Counted from the stretch's first letter, positions 1-5,599 are shown. The stretch: DNA of 5,981 bases from an uncultured Paenibacillaceae bacterium (GCA_937983035.1 CALKAN010000429.1:1-5981); one strand, 5' to 3'. A program made the numbers and translations. The notes: generated by a model not told the origin, from the sequence alone.

Positions 1-3
1 TGT

Positions 4-33
4 ATGGATTAATGTTAATGGATTAATGGATTG
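4..33. repeat. Short ATGGATTA direct repeats at the window start
   Basis: Four near-copies of ATGGATTA lie head to tail: 4-11, a shortened copy at 12-17, 18-25 and 26-33 (the last ends in G). They may be the end of a longer array that begins before the window. The region has no gene. The word GGATTGA at its end resembles the GATTGA word in the other intergenic arrays of this window. Confidence 0.5.
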
Positions 34-56
34 ACGGGCATAGACAATCCCTTTTG

Positions 57-85
57 TTGCGGGAGTTAAAGCAGACAGATATAAT
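57..85 (+). promoter_or_regulatory. Possible sigma-A promoter for the thiL operon
   Basis: A perfect TATAAT -10 hexamer is at 80-85. Seventeen bases upstream is TTGCGG (57-62), which matches only the TTG half of the -35 consensus. If used, transcription would begin near position 92 and thiL would have a leader of about 340 bases that includes the whole 22-base repeat array. No better promoter is visible between the array and thiL. This is inference from motif match only. Confidence 0.35.
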
Positions 86-123
86 AGGAACAATGCAAGA
101 GGGGCTTACAAATCATGAAGATA

Positions 124-320
124 CATGCTCAAAGGACATGAAGTTATATGTAATAAAATATGAAGTTATATGTTTAAAGATATGCAGTTGCATGCTTAAA
201 AAGATACTGTTTTATGTTTAACGATACGAAGTTGCATGTTTGAGCTGTATGTTTAACGATATGCGGTTGCTTGTTTGAAGCTGCATGTTTAAAGATGTGA
301 AGCTGCTTGTTTAAAGCTAT
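124..320. repeat. Tandem array of 22-base units with interspersed 14-base short units
   Basis: The stretch consists of imperfect copies of a 22-base unit that begins ATGTTTAAAGATATG and ends AAGTTGC. Full units lie at 148-169, 170-191, 192-213, 214-235, 249-270 and 285-306, with a diverged copy at 124-147. Between the later units are shortened copies of 13-14 bases (236-248, 271-284, 307-320) that have lost about 8 internal bases. Spacing is exactly 22 in the long copies, close to two turns of B-DNA. The opposite strand is open through much of the array, but the predicted product is low-complexity and looks like a by-product of the repeats. No function is known to me. The array lies in the probable leader of the thiL operon. 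Confidence 0.85.
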
Positions 321-433
321 AAGAAATTTGATAAAAGATTGAGGATATGTATTTATAGACATGGGATTGTGCTGAAAAATTTAAGGATAAAAATTACGGA
401 CAAATTGAGGATATAGATGTCGAGGGTTTTATG

Positions 434-1489
434 ATGAATGAATTCGAATTAATACGCAATCTTGCTGGTCTGGAAAATCAAGTGGAAAAAGGGAACGATA
501 AACAAAACAACTCGAGGTCAGATGTTGATGAGACTGATCCTGGGATTGTGGTCGGCATAGGCGATGATGCTGCGGTTGTTCGGGTTGCAGAAGGAATGGA
601 TCAGGTCATATCTTGCGATACAATGGTGGAAGGAGTGCATTTTCACCGATGGACGATGCGGTACAGCGATATCGGGTATAAGGCGCTGGCTGCTAATATA
701 AGCGACATGGCTGCAATGGGCGCAGTTCCGAAATGGTTTTTAGTGTCTGCCAGCAAACCTAAGACTGTTTCAGCAGATCGAATGCGTGAGATTTATCGCG
801 GTCTCTATGCGTGTGCACGCGAATATGGAGTGAAGATTGCAGGAGGAGACATGACGAGTTCTCCACAGCATCTGGTTCTTTCAGTCACAATCATTGGAGA
901 AGTGGAAAAAGGGCGTGCATTATTAAGGTCGTCTGCGCGTCCAGGAGATATTGTGTTTGTTACTGGGCCGTTGGGAGGGGCAGCTGCGGGTTTGGACTAT
1001 TTGCTTCAGAAAAAGCAAGAACAATTAAGCGAAGATGATTTGCCGCATGAGGAAGCGGCAATCGTGCGCAAGCATCGAAGACCAAAGCCATGCGTGACTG
1101 AAGGAAGAATACTGTCTCAGTTCAATCAAAGAGTTGCATTGAATGATATTAGTGACGGACTTGCAAGCGAAGCAAACGAAATCGCCGAGGCATCTGGGTG
1201 CGGTATGATAATTTATGAAAAGGAAATTCCAATTTTGCAAGAAGCTGAGGCATATGCGCAAAGGACGAAAGGGAAAATAAGAGATTGGGTATTGTTTGGG
1301 GGCGAGGAGTACACATTGTTGGGAACGGTGCCGAGCAGTTATTTTAGACAGTTAAAACAACTTTTTGATGATCAAGGATTGCAAATTTATGCGATCGGCG
1401 AAACAACGGATGATTTTCATGAAGTGAGGTTGAAGCAACTAGACGGAAATGTCATTCGTTTAGAACCGGGAGGTTATCGTCATTTCTAA
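434..1489 (+). CDS. thiL: Thiamine-monophosphate kinase ThiL
   Basis: ThiL phosphorylates thiamine monophosphate with ATP to give thiamine diphosphate, the active cofactor, in the cytoplasm. The protein has the AIRS/PurM-like fold signatures in order: GIGDDAAVV at about residues 41-49, DTMVEGVHF (62-70, metal and nucleotide binding), ANISDMAAMGA (87-97), GGDMT (137-141), the domain junction near GDIVFVTGPLGG, then NDISDGL (237-243) and LFGGEEY (287-293) in the C-terminal domain. I chose ATG 434 because GAGG at 422-425 is 8 bases upstream; the adjacent ATG at 431 is possible but has a tight 5-base spacing. At 351 residues it is longer than the roughly 325 usual for the family. Most of the excess is a hydrophilic stretch at about 14-37, between the N-terminal helix and the first Gly-Asp motif. 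It heads the gene cluster as ydiA does in B. subtilis. Confidence 0.95.
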   Translation: MNEFELIRNLAGLENQVEKGNDKQNNSRSDVDETDPGIVVGIGDDAAVVRVAEGMDQVISCDTMVEGVHFHRWTMRYSDIGYKALAANISDMAAMGAVPKWFLVSASKPKTVSADRMREIYRGLYACAREYGVKIAGGDMTSSPQHLVLSVTIIGEVEKGRALLRSSARPGDIVFVTGPLGGAAAGLDYLLQKKQEQLSEDDLPHEEAAIVRKHRRPKPCVTEGRILSQFNQRVALNDISDGLASEANEIAEASGCGMIIYEKEIPILQEAEAYAQRTKGKIRDWVLFGGEEYTLLGTVPSSYFRQLKQLFDDQGLQIYAIGETTDDFHEVRLKQLDGNVIRLEPGGYRHF

Positions 1490-1557
1490 GCAATCAGTCG
1501 ATCGAATGGCATGGTTGGTTGAAGTGTCAATCGATCGCATTCAAAGGAGGATTTAAG
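1490..1557. other. thiL-tsaE spacer with repeated TCGATCG words
   Basis: This 68-base gap carries TCGATCG near 1498 and again near 1530. The phrase GTCGATCGAATGGC resembles GTCGATGGAATGAC in the 42-base units downstream of tsaD, so this may be a relic or seed of the same repeat. I see no terminator, so thiL and tsaE are probably cotranscribed. Confidence 0.4.
1543..1550 (+). promoter_or_regulatory. Ribosome binding site that fixes the TTG start of tsaE
   Basis: AAAGGAGG lies 7 bases before TTG at 1558. An in-frame ATG exists at 1519, but it is upstream of this site, has no Shine-Dalgarno sequence and would add 13 residues not typical of TsaE. The TTG start is therefore preferred. Confidence 0.85.
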
Positions 1558-2046
1558 TTGTCGTATTTGTACGATAGCCAATCAGAACAAGAGACGGATT
1601 ATTTAGCGGAACGGTTAGCTGAAAAAGCAGAGCCAGGCTCATTGCTGGTGCTGAATGGGGATTTGGGAGCAGGAAAAACCCGTTTTTCACAAGCTTTTGC
1701 TGCCGCGCTCGGCGTTCGGGAAATTGTAAACAGCCCTACTTTTGTCATTATTAAAGAATACGAAGGGGATCAGATGCCGTTTTATCATATGGATGTTTAC
1801 CGGCTTTCCATGGAAGAAGCTGATGAACTTGGCCTTGAGGAATATTTTGATGGCGAAGGCGTCACTTTGGTGGAATGGGGAGAATTGATTAAGGAATTGC
1901 TTCCTGAAGAGCGATTGGACATTTGGATTGAGCGTCTTGGTGCTCAAGAAAGAAGAATTCGCCTCATTCCGGTTGGTGAAAGATATCAAAAGTGGTGTGA
2001 GCAGCTTCAAGATGAACAAATATTGCTACAGGAGGAACATTCGTGA
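1558..2046 (+). CDS. tsaE: tRNA threonylcarbamoyladenosine biosynthesis ATPase TsaE
   Basis: TsaE is the small P-loop ATPase that binds the TsaB-TsaD heterodimer and allows multiple turnovers of t6A37 formation on tRNA. The Walker A motif GDLGAGKT is at residues 34-41, followed by the family motifs NSPTF (about 58-62), HMDVYR (77-82), LGLEEYF (91-97) and EWGE (106-109). The start is TTG 1558, giving 162 residues, in line with the usual 150-160. The C-terminal tail after about residue 140 is charged and Gln-rich. It follows thiL by 68 bases and overlaps tsaB by 4 bases (GTGA) or 1 base (TGATG), depending on the tsaB start, so translational coupling is likely. Identification is secure; the older name is YdiB/YjeE. 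Confidence 0.95.
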   Translation: MSYLYDSQSEQETDYLAERLAEKAEPGSLLVLNGDLGAGKTRFSQAFAAALGVREIVNSPTFVIIKEYEGDQMPFYHMDVYRLSMEEADELGLEEYFDGEGVTLVEWGELIKELLPEERLDIWIERLGAQERRIRLIPVGERYQKWCEQLQDEQILLQEEHS

Positions 2047-3038
2047 TGCATGAGGAAATACAGTCCGCCAGTTTCCAACATGAGGTGATCGATTTACGGA
2101 AGGAAATTTCCGATGAATTGCGGCTGGCTATAGACACTTCCACGGCACAGTTGACAACAGCATTAGTACGTGGAAAAGAAGTGTTGGGAGTGCTTGAGGA
2201 GTCTGCAAAGCAGATTCATTCGATCAAACTGGTCCCGAACATTGCTCGACTAATGGAAGAACATCAATTGCCCATGTCCGCATTGCAAGCGATTGCTGCT
2301 GGCTATGGCCCGGGCTCATATACAGGCGTGCGCATCGGTGTTACGGTTGCTAAAACATTAGCCTGGTCATTGCGAATTCCCGTTACCGGCGTTTCCAGCA
2401 TCGAAGCGCTGGCTTTCAGAACTGCATCAACAGGCGGATGGCTGCAGCAAAGCAATAAAAGGGTATGGATTATACCGTTGATTAATGCGCGCAGGGGCAG
2501 AGCTTATACGGGATTGTATCAACTTCATGATCATCAGTGGCAGCCTTTGATTTCAGATCGCATTCGACACGTATCAGATTGGCTGCAATGGATTGCTCAT
2601 GAAGTGTCTAATTTAGGCGGCTCAGACAGAAAAGATGCATGGAAAGATCGAAACCAAGATCGGGAAGCAGCGGCGGGTTCAATTTTTCAAGCTGATATAG
2701 GACAACCTGAACGAGATGAAAGCAAGCAATTTGAACGAGCAGAAATGGAACCATCTGACCCGCTTCAATCGATTGCTTTTTCCGGAATCGACCAGCCTGA
2801 TCATATTGTGGTTACGGGAGAAGCAGAAGGGTTTCAGGAAGAGTTTAACGAATTTGTAAAAATGACTGCCGTTTCTTGTGAAATTCAACAATCGATCATT
2901 CATGCTGCCGATATTGCTTTGCTGGCGGGTCATCGCCAACATTTGGCCAAGAGCGGGGATGACGTGCACGCCTTTGTTCCAAATTATACGCAGGTGGCCG
3001 AAGCAGAAGCGAAGTTAAGAGAAAAAACCAAACATTAA
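2043..3038 (+). CDS. tsaB: tRNA threonylcarbamoyladenosine biosynthesis protein TsaB (enlarged)
   Basis: TsaB is the non-catalytic ASKHA-fold partner of TsaD. It dimerises with TsaD and is needed for t6A37 synthesis on tRNA. Visible signatures are LAIDTST (28-34), the TsaB hallmark GYGPGSYTGVRIG (87-99), INARRGRAYTGLY (147-159), VVTGE (256-260) and the C-terminal FVPNYTQVAEAEAK (311-324). The AGGAGG at 2030-2035 is 7 bases from GTG 2043 and 10 from ATG 2046, so either start could be used. Two oddities stand out. About 25 residues precede the first beta strand. A hydrophilic, Asp/Glu/Arg/Gln-rich insertion spans about residues 188-253, between the DWLQWIA helix and the HIVVTGE strand. Together they bring the protein to 331 residues against the usual 220-240. 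The reading frame is intact and the conserved core is complete, so the gene looks functional. Confidence 0.93.
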   Translation: MMHEEIQSASFQHEVIDLRKEISDELRLAIDTSTAQLTTALVRGKEVLGVLEESAKQIHSIKLVPNIARLMEEHQLPMSALQAIAAGYGPGSYTGVRIGVTVAKTLAWSLRIPVTGVSSIEALAFRTASTGGWLQQSNKRVWIIPLINARRGRAYTGLYQLHDHQWQPLISDRIRHVSDWLQWIAHEVSNLGGSDRKDAWKDRNQDREAAAGSIFQADIGQPERDESKQFERAEMEPSDPLQSIAFSGIDQPDHIVVTGEAEGFQEEFNEFVKMTAVSCEIQQSIIHAADIALLAGHRQHLAKSGDDVHAFVPNYTQVAEAEAKLREKTKH

Positions 3039-3055
3039 GATACAGCGCAATTGTT

Positions 3056-3210
3056 AAACAGGTTGATCGCACAAAACAGATTGATCGCACAAAACAGATT
3101 GATCACACGATCAGATGAACACAGATTGAACATGACAACAGATTGAACATATAAAAACAGATTAATCATATGTGAACAAATTGACCGCATGAAAAACGGG
3201 TTGATTGCAC
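3056..3210. repeat. Tandem array of about 18-20-base units between tsaB and rimI
   Basis: Imperfect copies of ACAGATTGATCGCAC plus an A-rich spacer run through the gap. The ACAGATT-type anchors begin at 3058, 3076, 3094, 3121, 3138, 3157, 3176 and 3196, with a degenerate copy near 3111. Spacing is exactly 18 in the first copies and drifts to 17-20 later. The first three units are nearly identical (3056-3108), which suggests recent duplication at that end. There is no convincing gene here and no terminator after tsaB. The array is different in sequence and period from the ones before thiL and after tsaD. Confidence 0.8.
3126..3155 (+). promoter_or_regulatory. Possible sigma-A promoter inside the tsaB-rimI array
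   Basis: TTGAAC (3126-3131) and TATAAA (3150-3155) are separated by 18 bases. Four of six and five of six bases match the consensus. It could give rimI-tsaD their own transcript, but the AT-rich repeats make chance matches likely. Confidence 0.22.
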
Positions 3211-3251
3211 CTCATCGCAGCACGTTTCCGTGAAATTTGCGAAGGTGACAA
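3205..3251 (+). promoter_or_regulatory. Predicted bulged hairpin in the rimI leader
   Basis: CACCT (3208-3212) and TCGCA (3215-3219) pair with TGCGA (3238-3242) and AGGTG (3243-3247), leaving a 2-base CA bulge. TTG (3205-3207) can extend the stem with CAA (3249-3251), leaving A3248 unpaired. Inside the loop, CACG (3221-3224) pairs with CGTG (3229-3232) around TTTC. The result is a nested stem of about 17 pairs ending 72 bases before the rimI start. No T-run follows, so it is not a standard terminator. It matches no riboswitch or leader that I recognise. Confidence 0.4.
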
Positions 3252-3308
3252 ATCCATATGCAGGTAAAGACATATGCAGAAAAAGTGACTTCATGTTTGG
3301 AAGCAAGG

Positions 3309-3315
3309 AAAGGAG
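3309..3315 (+). promoter_or_regulatory. Ribosome binding site that fixes the rimI start
   Basis: AAAGGAG lies 8 bases before ATG 3324. An upstream in-frame ATG at 3258 has no ribosome binding site and would add 22 residues outside the GNAT domain. An in-frame GTG at 3318 is too close to this site. Confidence 0.85.
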
Positions 3316-3323
3316 CAGTGCAA

Positions 3324-3833
3324 ATGGACTGCCAAACAGAGCCTATTGATATCGATGCCATCCAGTTTCGCTCGATGCGCATGGAGGACATACCAGCGAT
3401 TTGTGCCATTGAACAAGAAGCCTTTCCGACTCCTTGGTCTTACGAAGCGTTCCGAAACGAACTGATTCATAATTTTTACGCGCACTATTTAGTCATGCAA
3501 TGGAAAGATGAAGTCATCGGATACGGTGGAATGTGGACAGTCATGGATGAAGCGCATGTAACTAATATTGCCATACGCAAAGATTTTCGCGGCAAAAAGC
3601 TGGGAAATCGCTTAATGGCAGAAATTCAAGAAACCGCGCGTTTGCTCGGAGCGAAGAAAATGATGCTGGAAGTGCGCCCATCCAATATTGTTGCGCAGCA
3701 GTTGTACAAGAAGTTTGGTTTTCGGACATGCGGTGTGAGGAAAGGTTATTATACCGATAATAACGAGGATGCACTCATTATGGTCGCTGATTTAAACGAA
3801 ACTGCAAAAAAGGATGAAGACAAGAATGAATAA
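3324..3833 (+). CDS. rimI: Ribosomal protein bS18-alanine N-acetyltransferase family protein RimI
   Basis: This is a GNAT-family acetyltransferase of the RimI type, which uses acetyl-CoA to acetylate protein N-termini; the E. coli enzyme acts on ribosomal protein bS18. The domain spans about residues 14-155. Signatures are FRSMRMEDIPAI (15-26), EQEAFPTPWS (30-39, the family substrate loop), VTNIAIRKDFRGKKLG (79-94, strand beta-4 and the acetyl-CoA pyrophosphate loop), LEVRPSN (115-121), and LYKKFGF (127-133) with Y128 at the position of the usual catalytic tyrosine. The CoA loop reads RGKKLG, so lysine replaces the middle glycine of the textbook R-x-x-G-x-G pattern. With start ATG 3324 it has 169 residues; the first 12 or so and the Lys/Asp-rich tail extend beyond the domain. 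It overlaps tsaD by 8 bases. The true substrate in this organism cannot be told from sequence. Confidence 0.9.
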   Translation: MDCQTEPIDIDAIQFRSMRMEDIPAICAIEQEAFPTPWSYEAFRNELIHNFYAHYLVMQWKDEVIGYGGMWTVMDEAHVTNIAIRKDFRGKKLGNRLMAEIQETARLLGAKKMMLEVRPSNIVAQQLYKKFGFRTCGVRKGYYTDNNEDALIMVADLNETAKKDEDKNE

Positions 3834-4848
3834 TCAAACTTCGTGCAGGATTTTGGCAATTGAAACAAGCTGTGATGAAACTTCGGCAGCCGTGATCGAA
3901 GGCGGAACAACGATTTTATCCAACGTCATTTCCAGTCAAGTGGACATCCATCGCCGATTTGGCGGAGTCGTTCCTGAAGTGGCGTCTCGCAAACATGTCG
4001 AAACGATTACGCGCATTATTGAAGAAGCGCTGGCAGAGGCGAAATTGACAATGCAGGACATTTCTGCTGTCGCAGTGACGCAAGGCCCCGGCCTGTCGGG
4101 ATCATTGATTGTCGGTCTCGTCTGTGCAAAAGCGTTGGCCTTGGCCCATGGATTGCCGCTGATCGGAGTACACCATATCGCTGGTCATATTTATGCGAAT
4201 AGACTGATTGGGCCCTTGCAGTATCCGCTTATATCTCTCGTCGTATCCGGAGGGCACACTGAACTGATTTACATGGAAAAAGAAGGAAGATTTGCACGGA
4301 TTGGCCAAACGAGAGATGATGCCGTCGGGGAAGCATATGATAAAGTTGCGCGCGCGCTGGGCTTTCCTTACCCTGGAGGGCCGCATATCGATCGACTGGC
4401 GGCAGAAACTGATGAAGAGATCGAACTGCCTCGAGCATGGCTGGAATCCGGCAGTTATGATTTTAGTTTCAGCGGTTTGAAGTCGGCTGTTTTAAACGTT
4501 TTGAACCAGGCGCGGATGAATGGGGAAGAAATTGATCCGGCAAAAGTAGCCAAAGGATTTCAGAACTCAGTGATCGATGTGTTGGTGGAAAAATCCATCA
4601 GGGCTGCCAAAGAATACGATGCCAAACAATTGCTGCTTGCAGGCGGTGTTGCAGCTAACCGCGGTCTTAGAGAAGCGTTGGAGCAGCGATGCCGCGCAGA
4701 AGGCATTCCGCTTGTCGTGCCGCCGCTTGAATTGTGCACCGATAATGCTGCGATGATCGGCGCCGCTGCATACTTGAAGTGGAAGCAGCAATCATTCTCA
4801 TCGCTGGATATTAAAGCTGAAGCATTGCTGCCTCTTGAACAATGGTGA
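3826..4848 (+). CDS. tsaD: tRNA N6-adenosine threonylcarbamoyltransferase TsaD
   Basis: TsaD is the catalytic subunit that transfers the threonylcarbamoyl group from threonylcarbamoyl-AMP to A37 of ANN-decoding tRNAs, acting with TsaB and TsaE. The Kae1/Gcp/YgjD features are complete: AIETSCDETS (11-20, phosphate-binding strand), FGGVVPEVASR (45-55), TQGPGLSGSL (85-94), the metal-binding H-x3-H in HHIAGH (H117 and H121), VVSGGHTE (139-146), GEAYDKVARALG (168-179), YPGGP (182-186), FSFSGLKSAV (214-223), LAGGVAANRGLR (271-282) and CTDNAAMIG (304-312), whose D306 should be the third metal ligand. I chose ATG 3826 because AAAGGAT lies at a workable distance upstream; ATG 3814 would add four residues but has no suitable site. 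At 340 residues the length is normal. The start overlaps the end of rimI, which favours coupled translation. Old names are Gcp and YdiE. Confidence 0.97.
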   Translation: MNNQTSCRILAIETSCDETSAAVIEGGTTILSNVISSQVDIHRRFGGVVPEVASRKHVETITRIIEEALAEAKLTMQDISAVAVTQGPGLSGSLIVGLVCAKALALAHGLPLIGVHHIAGHIYANRLIGPLQYPLISLVVSGGHTELIYMEKEGRFARIGQTRDDAVGEAYDKVARALGFPYPGGPHIDRLAAETDEEIELPRAWLESGSYDFSFSGLKSAVLNVLNQARMNGEEIDPAKVAKGFQNSVIDVLVEKSIRAAKEYDAKQLLLAGGVAANRGLREALEQRCRAEGIPLVVPPLELCTDNAAMIGAAAYLKWKQQSFSSLDIKAEALLPLEQW

Positions 4849-4854
4849 GCATCT

Positions 4855-5196
4855 GATTGAATGGTGAAGGTCGATAGAATGAGAGTTGAGATTGTTTGGT
4901 ATTCAATGGAAAAAGTCGATGGAATGACGATTGGCGATTGTTGATTGAATGGCGAAAAGTCGATGGAATGACAGTTAGGATTGTTGATTGAACGGCGAAA
5001 GTCGATGGAATGACGATTGGCGATTGTTGATTGAATGGCGAAAGTCGATGGAATGACAGTTAGGATTGTTGATTGAACGGCGAAAGTCGATGGAATGACA
5101 GTTGGGATTGTTGATTGAACGGCGAAAGTCGATGGAATGACAGTTGGGATTGTTGATTGAATGGTGAAAGTGGACGGATGACAATTATTGAGTGAA
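4855..5196. repeat. Tandem array of 42-44-base units downstream of tsaD
   Basis: Copies are anchored by GATTGA at 4855, about 4899 (diverged), 4943, 4986, 5029, 5071, 5113 and 5155, giving spacings of 44, 44, 43, 43, 42, 42 and 42. Each unit reads GATTGAACGGCGAAAG, then TCGATGGAATGACAG, then TTGGGATTGTT, with small variants. Units become more alike toward 5071-5154, where two are almost identical; the outer copies are diverged. Each unit puts a TGA in all three forward frames. A reverse-strand open frame crosses the array only because 42 is a multiple of three. I see no internal inverted repeat, so it is neither a terminator string nor a CRISPR. Confidence 0.92.
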
Positions 5197-5382
5197 TTGT
5201 GAAGATCGATTGAATGAACAGCGACGATCTATGAATGAGGACACGGTAATCGCTGAGTGAATGCAGTGAACCAATACAGTGAGATGGATCGCAGTGAAAT
5301 AACAGCAGTCATCACAGATTGAATTCAGTCGGTTCGACAGCAAAAGTTCAATGGGGTTTTCCACGATAGAGATGTGAACAAC
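5197..5382. other. Gene-free degenerate repeat tail
   Basis: This stretch has decayed words of the preceding array (GATCGATTGAATGAA near 5204, CAGATTGAATTCAGTC near 5315) and a cluster of CAGTGA words at 5264, 5277 and 5292. CAGATTGA also matches the array between tsaB and rimI. I see no gene, RNA gene or terminator. A weak DnaA-box-like TTTTCCACG is at 5357-5365. Confidence 0.5.
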
Positions 5383-5510
5383 TTATCCACAGCAATGTGG
5401 ACAATGTGCATAAGCCGAAAATAGTGTTGGTATTAAAACGTTCTGACATGTGGACAAATTGAGAGGAATTTTGAATAACTCGTTGTGGGTATTGTGGATA
5501 ATGTGGATAA
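5383..5510. promoter_or_regulatory. Cluster of DnaA boxes
   Basis: Within 128 bases there are three perfect TTATCCACA boxes: 5383-5391 on the plus strand, and 5493-5501 and 5502-5510 on the minus strand. There are also TTATGCACA (5405-5413, minus, fits TTATNCACA), two TTGTCCACA (5396-5404 and 5449-5457, minus, one mismatch each) and a weaker copy at 5484-5492. The last three minus-strand copies are placed exactly 9 bases apart, and 5396 and 5405 are also directly adjacent. This density cannot plausibly be chance. DnaA, the replication initiator, should bind here. Because dnaA and dnaN are not adjacent, a titration or replication-control cluster, or a DnaA-controlled promoter, is more likely than the origin. 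Confidence 0.88.
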
Positions 5511-5511
5511 T
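5483..5511 (+). promoter_or_regulatory. Possible promoter overlapping the DnaA boxes
   Basis: TTGTGG (5483-5488) and GATAAT (5506-5511) are separated by 17 bases and could serve as -35 and -10 for the gene at 5608. The elements are embedded in three contiguous DnaA boxes, so bound DnaA would block or tune them. Part of the match is forced by the DnaA box sequence itself, so the evidence is weak. Confidence 0.2.
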
Positions 5512-5594
5512 CTGATTTGGCTGGTTCAATTTATGCATGTGAATAGTCAGGGCGCGGGAGCGGGCAAGCTATAACAAGGAAAATTTAACCGAAC

Positions 5595-5599
5595 AGGAG
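5595..5599 (+). promoter_or_regulatory. Ribosome binding site of the 5608 gene
   Basis: AGGAG is 8 bases before ATG 5608 and is the best site in this part of the window. It favours 5608 over the later in-frame ATG codons at 5629 and 5737, which have no such site. Confidence 0.6.

Noticed and set aside
174..362. Minus-strand open frame across the 22-base array
   Set aside because: The product is low-complexity His/Lys/Asn repeats that mirror the DNA repeat, with no ribosome binding site or family resemblance.
86..430. TPP riboswitch upstream of thiL
   Set aside because: The conserved CTGAGA-type core and partner helices are not visible, and the region is explained by tandem repeats.
811..1038. 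Second forward-frame open frame inside thiL, and other overlapping frames inside the five core genes
   Set aside because: They overlap clearly conserved coding sequence in another frame, lack ribosome binding sites and show no family motifs.
3258..3323. N-terminal extension of RimI from ATG 3258
   Set aside because: No ribosome binding site precedes 3258, while AAAGGAG is well placed for ATG 3324, and the extra residues do not resemble GNAT proteins.
4975..5184. Minus-strand open frame encoding 14-residue repeats (NNPNCHSIDFR-type)
   Set aside because: It is a direct reading of the 42-base array, with no ribosome binding site, and it shifts out of the repeat frame where units are 43 bases long. 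It is a by-product of the array length being a multiple of three.
4855..5196. CRISPR array
   Set aside because: The units are contiguous, with no unique spacers between conserved repeats, and no cas genes are nearby. The same holds for the arrays at 124-320 and 3056-3210.
5383..5510. Chromosomal or plasmid origin of replication
   Set aside because: The DnaA boxes are real, but dnaA, dnaN or a rep gene is absent and no clear AT-rich unwinding region adjoins them. The surrounding genes are a chromosomal t6A cluster.
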